DNA of 25,551 bases from a virus: IMG/VR virus record IMGVR_UViG_3300017708_003205, positions 1 to 25,551 of that record. The stretch is one strand, 5' to 3'. Shown one piece after another: positions 20,903 through 25,551 of the stretch; the first letter of the stretch is position 1; each line of letters starts with the position of its first letter. The notes under the pieces are model-generated. The model had not been told where the DNA came from, made no database searches, and saw only the letters and a list, made by a program, of their open reading frames with translations. A program made the translations under genes and the position numbers.

Positions 20903-21037
20903 ATGAAGTCTTTACAAGCTAGTGGTCGAGATAAGAGCAAAGGGAAGGATAAAAAACCTCGTGTAGGGGCATCTCCAGGCCCAGCCAAAAAAACTGCGGC
21001 TGAACAAGAGGGATTTGACGAAAATGTTCAACTCTGA
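20903..21037 (+). CDS. 44-residue basic protein
   Basis: ATG 20903 is preferred over an upstream GTG at 20816, because the longer frame would run through the terminator. The protein is basic and low-complexity (ASGRDKSKGKDKKPRVGASP) with an acidic C-terminus (EQEGFDENVQL). AGAAG nine bases upstream is a weak ribosome binding site. It lies just after the terminator, so it begins a new transcript. Possibly a disordered assembly or nucleic-acid-binding peptide; not recognised. Confidence 0.5.
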   Translation: MKSLQASGRDKSKGKDKKPRVGASPGPAKKTAAEQEGFDENVQL

Positions 21038-21067
21038 TTCTCTTTAGTCACTATTTTTGTCAGATTT

Positions 21068-21328
21068 ATGTTGCGTAGTCTTTTTTCGCTAGTTTTTGCC
21101 GCTGTTTTGTGGGTTCAAGTACCTCAGTGGGAGGCCGATTGGTCAAAATGTGCTGTTGATGTACCCGATGTCAGCTGTCATTGGTACGTAGTCGCGCCAG
21201 ATAACACTTTTGGCACAGGTTTTGACTGGGCAACCGCACCATGGTTTGACGTAAACGGTTTGCAAGACGTGAGCAAGCTAAGAAACACGATGCAAGTAAT
21301 TCATCAAGAATCTTTGTCCGTTAACTGA
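21068..21328 (+). CDS. Small exported or membrane-anchored protein
   Basis: 86 residues, ATG 21068. Residues 2-19 (LRSLFSLVFAAVLWVQVP) form a basic-then-hydrophobic signal peptide or anchor. The rest is aromatic-rich with two cysteines (WSKCAVDVPDVSCHWYV) that could form a disulfide outside the cytoplasm. Its 3' end overlaps the convergent holin-like gene by 25 bases. The exported topology beside a holin candidate suggests a lysis or envelope role, which is inference. Confidence 0.6.
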   Translation: MLRSLFSLVFAAVLWVQVPQWEADWSKCAVDVPDVSCHWYVVAPDNTFGTGFDWATAPWFDVNGLQDVSKLRNTMQVIHQESLSVN

Positions 21329-21639
21329 AGATCTTTTTTTGATCTCTCTTTGATTTTGTGAAGCACACTAACTTCAAGGGTGTTCAGTATCTTTATACCG
21401 GCGTAACCACCTACAAAAGCCACTGCAACAGATTCTGATTTGGTTAATTTCATGCGCTCAGCTACCGCAGGGCTGACAAAGGTCGCAAGTAACCAGCCGA
21501 CAGATAATGCTCTTAAAAAATGCGTTATAAACTCTCGCTTACTTCGCGGGTTGACTAAAGCTTCAGTCACGGTACCTGCAATAGAGCTACCTGCTATACC
21601 AGCATCAACTGCCATCATAGATGCGACTTTCTCAAGCAT
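21304..21639 (-). CDS. Holin-like membrane protein
   Basis: 111 residues. Three hydrophobic segments can be traced: about 9-27 (MAVDAGIAGSSIAGTVTEAL), 40-58 (HFLRALSVGWLLATFVSPAV) and 68-90 (SESVAVAFVGGYAGIKILNT), and the C-terminus is strongly charged (HKIKERSKKDLQLTDKDS). Size, three helices and charged tail fit a class I-type holin, which forms the membrane pore for lysis. No endolysin is seen in the window. It is alone on the minus strand, with a looser copy of the shared promoter box 45 bases upstream. Confidence 0.65.
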   Translation of the reverse strand: MLEKVASMMAVDAGIAGSSIAGTVTEALVNPRSKREFITHFLRALSVGWLLATFVSPAVAERMKLTKSESVAVAFVGGYAGIKILNTLEVSVLHKIKERSKKDLQLTDKDS

Positions 21640-21684
21640 CTGTCTCTTAAGTATTAACGCTATATGAATCTTAATCAGGCTTAG

Positions 21685-21697
21685 AGTATAAAAAAAG
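21685..21697 (-). promoter_or_regulatory. Looser copy of the minus-strand promoter box
   Basis: The minus strand reads CTTTTTTTATACT then CT. TATACT and the initial C, T, T, T of CTGTT-N2-TATACT are kept, with one base difference (G to T). It lies 45 bases before the holin-like ATG, further than in the other three cases, and falls in a T-rich run, so the match is weaker. Confidence 0.35.
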
Positions 21698-21705
21698 CTC
21701 GTTAA

Positions 21706-22533
21706 ATGACTTTTGCTGCTCTTACAAACTGGAAATACGATAAATCGTTATATCACAACATCCAGTCAGGGCCTCAGCGGACTGCATCTAATTTAAATCT
21801 CACAGATACTTACTTACTGACGTCAAGTGGGTACGTTTACGCAAGTGGGGAGCAGCAAACCTTTGTCGCTTTGCACGATCAAGGAGCCAACTTCGGAATA
21901 GTCACTCCAGGGCCTCCAAATAGTTCTGGTTACTTCACTAATGACTGGCGAGCTGTGCCCACAGCCGTGTCAGGCTACTGGACAGATTATCAAAACACTT
22001 ATCCTCACTCATCGGGACTTTTAACTGTTTACAACGGATTTAGACGTCAAGGTCTAATTAACACTGCTAACAGCACTGTACAAACTGCCTTTGGACCTGA
22101 ACCTGGTCTAAAAGACATCGGACCTTACATTTCCTACGGAAGAAACCTTCCGGATAACCAACTTTATGGTCCGTTTGAGACACCTGAAGGAAATACAGCA
22201 GCGCAAGGTAGTACAGGTGGACCTGTCGCTTACCCTCTCTCGCAATTCCCTCTTTTAACTAACCCAACACAAGGCGTAACCGGGTCTAGGGCTGATTGGG
22301 TTTATAACACTCCTGTGTACTGCAAGGTGTGGACAGAATCGACGACGTCAAGAGTTCCTCCAGGCGAAACAGCTGACAATACGAATCCAATCGTAAGAGG
22401 TAGTTATAGAGGTAGATCTTCTCGGTATGTTCCAAACTATGGTGGAATCTACGGAGTACTAGGAGAAGGTGTAAGGGGCATGATCCGCACCTTTAGTTCT
22501 ACAGTTAATAGTTCTAACCAAAAAGGTATTTAA
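21706..22533 (+). CDS. Unknown structural protein candidate
   Basis: 275 residues, ATG 21706. It is rich in Gly, Ser, Thr, Asn and Tyr with beta-type patterning (NLTDTYLLTSSGYVYASGEQ, SGYWTDYQNTYPHSSG) and has no charged coiled coil, signal or membrane helix. Proline/glycine turns are frequent (TPGPPNSSGYF). Its position between the scaffold-like and capsid genes and the composition suggest a virion surface or head-completion protein. Not recognised. Codon use is AT-richer than in the two genes that follow. Confidence 0.65.
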   Translation: MTFAALTNWKYDKSLYHNIQSGPQRTASNLNLTDTYLLTSSGYVYASGEQQTFVALHDQGANFGIVTPGPPNSSGYFTNDWRAVPTAVSGYWTDYQNTYPHSSGLLTVYNGFRRQGLINTANSTVQTAFGPEPGLKDIGPYISYGRNLPDNQLYGPFETPEGNTAAQGSTGGPVAYPLSQFPLLTNPTQGVTGSRADWVYNTPVYCKVWTESTTSRVPPGETADNTNPIVRGSYRGRSSRYVPNYGGIYGVLGEGVRGMIRTFSSTVNSSNQKGI

Positions 22534-22551
22534 CGCTAAAAACGAGACGTC

Positions 22552-22569
22552 AGCTATGTAGACATAGTT
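22552..22569 (+). promoter_or_regulatory. Hairpin in the capsid gene leader
   Basis: AGCTATG (22552-22558) pairs with CATAGTT (22563-22569) through one G-T wobble around a four-base loop, 46 bases before the capsid ATG. TTGATA follows at 22568-22573 and might act as a -35 box, but no convincing -10 at correct spacing was found. No T-tract, so not a terminator. Confidence 0.4.
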
Positions 22570-22615
22570 GATAAAAGGCTAAGATTATTTTGTAGTTTCT
22601 TGTGGACACTTATCG

Positions 22616-23731
22616 ATGTTTATCGATAATGATTTCCCCAAGATTCTTGGTGCGGAACTGTATCGTCCCCATCCTGCTTATATCGTTGAAATGGCTGCCG
22701 AACCGGTGGTCGTTCATGATTTTTCTAAGCAGCCTGGTCAGACTGTTCAGCTCGATCGTTATCGTTTCTTCGGTAACCCAGGCTCCAAGGAATCTCGGGA
22801 ACGTACTGCAGAGCAGACCATTGGTACTGCTAACAGCCGTAACATCGTCAAGGACAAAGTCCTGGTGACTCTTAAGGAGTACACCGGACCTGCGGACCCT
22901 AACGATCCAACTCAGCCTTCTACTTTCAAGATTGCTCGGGAAACCCTTATCACTGCGCAGCGACTGCTGCTTGATACAGGCAACCTGACCACCTTCCATC
23001 AGTCAATCGGCAGTCTGACCCTGCTCGATGACTATCGTCGGTGGCGCGATCGGGTGTTCATTAATGAACTCCTTAAAGCTGTTTCTAAGGGACAAAGTTC
23101 TGATTCCCAGGGTGGTTATTACTTCCCAGGTGATCTAGCAACTGGTGCCCTTACCTACACCAACGCCGAACAAGCTAAGTTCGACGTCAAGGACGACCTC
23201 CTCCGTGTGGTCAAGTCCCTCCGTAAGCGCAACACGCCGACCTACCAGGACGGTTTCTATCGCTGCGTTTGCGATCCTACATTCCTGATGCACCTGCGTC
23301 AGAACTCTGACTTCCGTGAGGTCGCTCGTTACCCAGGTAACGGACAGATCAACCCGCTGATGTCGGCTATGCAGCCGAACGCCAGCATCTACATGGGTCA
23401 GGGCTTCGGCCAAGCTACGTTTGTGGCTGGCGAACCGATCATGCCAACTGGCTTCGTCTTTGAAGGCGTGCGATTCTTCGAATCCACCAACATGCCTTCC
23501 CAGACCCAGAGTGCAACGATCGCAGGTGCGACTGCAGATACCAAGGCTGCCATCGGCATGTTCTTCGGTCCTCAGTCTGTTGGTGTGGGCATCGGCGGTA
23601 ACAACGCTCAGGTGCTTCTCAACAACAATGACGACTTCAGCCGTTTCATCATGATGATTTGGAGCCTCTATGCAGGTTTCGAACTTCTGAACGCTGATTT
23701 CGCCACAATTGCTTACTCCTTTGACGCCTGA
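22616..23731 (+). CDS. Major capsid protein
   Basis: 371 residues, ATG 22616, no clear ribosome binding site. The N-terminal arm (KILGAELYRPHPAYIVEMAA) leads into a beta-rich region (HDFSKQPGQTVQLDRYRFFG); the core has helix LLDDYRRWRDRVFINELLKA and then YRCVCDPTFLMHLRQNSDFR, a pattern reminiscent of N4 gp56-type HK97-fold capsid proteins. The end (SLYAGFELLNADFATIAYSF) returns to strand. Position after portal and scaffold, length and codon use support the assignment. Codons are C-ended and GC-rich (35 of 60 bases G or C in 23221-23280), unlike most of the window, as expected for a very abundant protein. Two cysteines occur (YRCVCD). Confidence 0.8.
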   Translation: MFIDNDFPKILGAELYRPHPAYIVEMAAEPVVVHDFSKQPGQTVQLDRYRFFGNPGSKESRERTAEQTIGTANSRNIVKDKVLVTLKEYTGPADPNDPTQPSTFKIARETLITAQRLLLDTGNLTTFHQSIGSLTLLDDYRRWRDRVFINELLKAVSKGQSSDSQGGYYFPGDLATGALTYTNAEQAKFDVKDDLLRVVKSLRKRNTPTYQDGFYRCVCDPTFLMHLRQNSDFREVARYPGNGQINPLMSAMQPNASIYMGQGFGQATFVAGEPIMPTGFVFEGVRFFESTNMPSQTQSATIAGATADTKAAIGMFFGPQSVGVGIGGNNAQVLLNNNDDFSRFIMMIWSLYAGFELLNADFATIAYSFDA

Positions 23732-23736
23732 GGAGG
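23731..23736 (+). promoter_or_regulatory. Strong Shine-Dalgarno AGGAGG
   Basis: AGGAGG begins at the last base of the capsid stop codon and lies ten bases before GTG 23747. It is the best ribosome binding site seen in the window and fixes the start of the next gene. Confidence 0.85.
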
Positions 23737-23746
23737 AAATTAAACA

Positions 23747-24613
23747 GTGATTAACGCTAATCAGTTACACGTTGCCAAGATTTATCCTGGTAACTACACG
23801 AATGTTCTTCGTTACTGGCACGAAGTAAAATCCATTGCATCTCAGAATGCAAATGGTGTTGACACGACCATGACGGGTCAGCCCGTTGGTGGTCCTGTCG
23901 GTGTTGTGTTCCAGCCTGGCTGGATTGCACAGCAGGCAGTTGGTTATGTCGACATGAGCTACCAAGCTCTTGGCACTAACAACCAGCTTGCCTACTATGC
24001 GCAACCTTATGGCTCAGGTCAGAACGCTTCTCAGCAGCCTTTCCTGAACGCCAACGTTATCGTTCCTTCACCCGACTTCCACAAAGATGTCCGGGCTGAC
24101 ATTACCGATGGCATTAAAGTCCCTGCAACAGCCTACGTTTATCGCGCTTCTCTGCGCCTTAGCGGTGGCGACATCGTTAGCAGCGGCGTTGCTGGATCTG
24201 ATTCTACTCCTGAACTAACCCTCGTTCCCGCTGTGGGCGAAGGTCTTAAGGATGACGGCACTGTCGTCTCCGGTCAGTTCGGTGCAACCATTACTGGTGC
24301 TAACAGCGCTATCGCTAACGGTAGTGTTGCTTCCACGAACATCTTCGACTCCAGCAGCTGGGCTGCTTTGGGTTCTGAGACTACTTGGAAATTGTTCACC
24401 ACTAATGATCAGAGTGCTTCTGGTCTTTACCAAGGCTCAGGTGTCTATGACCCCCGTGCCGGTGTCAACAAGTTGGCTGGTGATGACAAGGCTCTCGCTA
24501 TCTGCGAAGTCTGCTGGATCATTCCTGATGAGCCGCCCGAGCGCCAGGACGTTGCTCTGCAACCCGATGGCCTCACCGAATCTCAGGTGTACACCTCCAC
24601 TTCTCCTTCCTGA
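23747..24613 (+). CDS. Abundant structural protein candidate, decoration- or tail-type
   Basis: 288 residues from GTG 23747, fixed by AGGAGG. The sequence is beta-rich with many Gly, Ser, Thr and Asn (GGPVGVVFQPGWIAQQAVGY, GSGQNASQQPFLNANVIVPS) and several turns, without membrane segments or coiled coils. Codon use matches the capsid gene (C-ended, GC-rich), implying high expression. It directly follows the capsid gene and precedes a strong terminator, so it is probably a capsid-associated decoration or major tail/neck protein. A frame shifted by one base also stays open (24252-24695), which I treat as a shadow. Confidence 0.7.
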   Translation: MINANQLHVAKIYPGNYTNVLRYWHEVKSIASQNANGVDTTMTGQPVGGPVGVVFQPGWIAQQAVGYVDMSYQALGTNNQLAYYAQPYGSGQNASQQPFLNANVIVPSPDFHKDVRADITDGIKVPATAYVYRASLRLSGGDIVSSGVAGSDSTPELTLVPAVGEGLKDDGTVVSGQFGATITGANSAIANGSVASTNIFDSSSWAALGSETTWKLFTTNDQSASGLYQGSGVYDPRAGVNKLAGDDKALAICEVCWIIPDEPPERQDVALQPDGLTESQVYTSTSPS

Positions 24614-24634
24614 TATACTCAGCAAGCGAGGACC

Positions 24635-24667
24635 AAAGACCTTTCCTTCGGGAAGGGTCTTTTTTTT
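24635..24667 (+). terminator. Strong rho-independent terminator after the capsid operon
   Basis: AAAGACCTTTCC (24635-24646) pairs with GGAAGGGTCTTT (24651-24662), 12 base pairs with one T-G pair around a TTCG tetraloop, then a T-run to 24667. It ends the capsid transcript 22 bases after the stop of the preceding gene. Confidence 0.95.
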
Positions 24668-24738
24668 GTCTTTAATCAAATATATTTATTTCTAAATTAT
24701 TTACGTAACTAAAATATGAGTAGCAAACGAATAGCACT

Positions 24739-25029
24739 ATGTCTGATCTCACAGATCAAATGATTAAGTGCAGGCAGTGTGAGAAGTGCGGTGCTAAGTG
24801 GATAAACGATCAGCTTTACTGGGCAACAGGCAAAAAAGGAAAGAACGATGATTTGGCAGGTTTAGTTTGCAACACGGTCAATTCACCGGAGTGCATTAAC
24901 CCTGAAAAGGGCTCAGAAACTGGAGATACCTGGGAGAAAAGACTAGGCAAGCTAAAGCAGCTCTCCACGGTAATGGAGAAGGAATACGATATTAAGTGGG
25001 ATTCAGGAAGCTCAGGTTCAGATTTTTAG
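24739..25029 (+). CDS. Cysteine-containing small protein, possible zinc binder
   Basis: 96 residues, ATG 24739. CRQCEKCGAKW (11-21) has two CxxC pairs; VCNTVNSPECINPEKG (43-58) gives two further cysteines, so a four-cysteine zinc site could form. The C-terminal part is charged and ends in a disordered SSGSSGSDF-type tail. The frame is preceded by AT-rich sequence with TAAAAT (24711-24716) as a possible -10. Its stop overlaps the convergent gene by four bases. No known domain recognised. Confidence 0.6.
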   Translation: MSDLTDQMIKCRQCEKCGAKWINDQLYWATGKKGKNDDLAGLVCNTVNSPECINPEKGSETGDTWEKRLGKLKQLSTVMEKEYDIKWDSGSSGSDF

Positions 25030-25499
25030 AAACCAGAAGAACTCATAGGAATCATTAAGCCACCAGCTCTAGGGATTCTTGATTGAACTCTTCCCTGAGC
25101 TTCCATAGCGTCGGTAAGTATCTGCTTAGTTTCAGGGTGATCTCCGCCGTAAGCCGCTAAACGAAGATAGTTTTCGACATTAAACAACGGAGCAGAATCT
25201 AAAGCATCTTGAATTTCTCTAGGTCCTCGGGGCCAATCGTTTTGTTTAGCTATTTGGTTATATAACTCGACTGCAAACGGAACTAAATCAGCTCCACCTG
25301 AAAAAAGTGATGCTGCAATACCACCACCTCCCACAATCGCTGCGTTTTTGAACCTTTGCACTGGATCAGGTTCAGGTGAGTTGAGTTCAAAACCAATAGC
25401 TTGTGCGTCTGCTGCGCCAGCAAGTTTCTTAAGTGGAGTGTCGTAGTTAGACGCTATTTTCTTAACAAACTCGCCTGCTACTCTTTTAAGTGGTGACAT
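25026..25499 (-). CDS. Unknown protein with glycine-rich hydrophobic segment
   Basis: 157 residues on the minus strand. An N-terminal basic helix (LKRVAGEFVKKIASN) is followed by a short glycine/alanine-rich hydrophobic stretch (NAAIVGGGGIAASLFSGGAD, about 52-71) and a helical domain with FNVENYLRLAAYGGDHPETK. The composition recalls the glycine-zipper proteins elsewhere in the window. The 52 bases upstream that are visible show no copy of the CTGTT-N2-YATACT box. Not recognised. Confidence 0.6.
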   Translation of the reverse strand: MSPLKRVAGEFVKKIASNYDTPLKKLAGAADAQAIGFELNSPEPDPVQRFKNAAIVGGGGIAASLFSGGADLVPFAVELYNQIAKQNDWPRGPREIQDALDSAPLFNVENYLRLAAYGGDHPETKQILTDAMEAQGRVQSRIPRAGGLMIPMSSSGF

Positions 25500-25551
25500 A
25501 GTTTTTGTCCGATGGCACTATTTTAATCGATACTGGTTTAAGCTACTGCTC

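Noticed and set aside
22610-22999. 129-codon minus-strand ORF opposite the capsid gene
   Set aside because: It lies entirely within the capsid gene, whose codon bias naturally depletes stops on the opposite strand, and no promoter box is found upstream.
24614-24619. TATACT after the stop of the structural gene, possible -10 box
   Set aside because: It is only 16 bases before the terminator hairpin and has no CTGTT element or -35 match; a transcript from it would end at once.
24252-24695. 147-codon plus-strand ORF overlapping the structural gene at 23747-24613
   Set aside because: It runs out of frame through a strongly codon-biased gene, reads as Leu/Ser/Pro-rich shadow sequence and continues into the terminator. 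The 23747 frame has the strong ribosome binding site.
1-25551. CRISPR array, insertion sequence, integrase or rRNA
   Set aside because: No regularly spaced repeats, transposase or recombinase motifs, or rRNA-like sequence were seen on either strand.

Overview
The window reads as part of the late region of a tailed double-stranded DNA bacteriophage, without integrase, rRNA or bacterial housekeeping genes. It holds a packaging ATPase, a portal-type protein, a scaffold-like protein and a major-capsid-type protein. Around them are many short, tightly packed unknown genes joined by TAATG, TGATG, ATGA and GTGA overlaps. The DUF3310 protein, two 2-oxoglutarate/Fe(II) oxygenases, many glycan enzymes, a tRNA-Leu and the scarcity of Shine-Dalgarno sites would fit an aquatic, possibly cyanobacterial, host. 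That host assignment is inference; no photosynthesis gene or other host marker is visible.

Layout. 1-2203: a gene cut by the window edge and four unknown proteins, one glycine-rich and one with internal repeats. 2204-2818: a 615-base gap without a sizeable ORF, rich in hairpins and holding two diverged copies of an ~82-base element. 2819-7296: two oxygenases, two methyltransferases, an FkbM methyltransferase, a GT2-like glycosyltransferase, tRNA-Leu(UAA) and a small basic protein. 7296-11075: an HTH protein, then a compact run of probable virion or DNA-ejection proteins, ending in a possible small terminase. 10992-13246 (minus): a GH130-like propeller protein and a GT4 glycosyltransferase. 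13291-18139: large terminase, a GT-A glycosyltransferase, DUF3310, three unknowns, a GT17-like glycosyltransferase and a 47-residue basic protein. 18148-24613: portal, scaffold-like protein, small proteins, a holin candidate (minus), a structural candidate, the capsid protein and a following abundant-looking structural protein, closed by a strong terminator. 24739-25499: a cysteine-containing protein and a minus-strand unknown.

How it works together. Plus-strand genes build and fill the head. Minus-strand blocks interrupt them and carry mostly sugar-modifying or methylating enzymes. Three minus-strand leaders, and more loosely the holin gene, share an upstream CTGTT-N2-YATACT box, so these blocks look separately controlled. 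All five convergent gene pairs overlap at their 3' ends. The enzyme set suggests glycan decoration of the virion or remodelling of host surface glycan, but no substrate can be read from sequence.

The strongest unusual signals are a 494-base two-frame overlap of the portal and scaffold-like genes, the shared minus-strand promoter box, and the duplicated structured element in the 2.2-2.8 kb gap. All calls come from reading the sequence; no database search was run.
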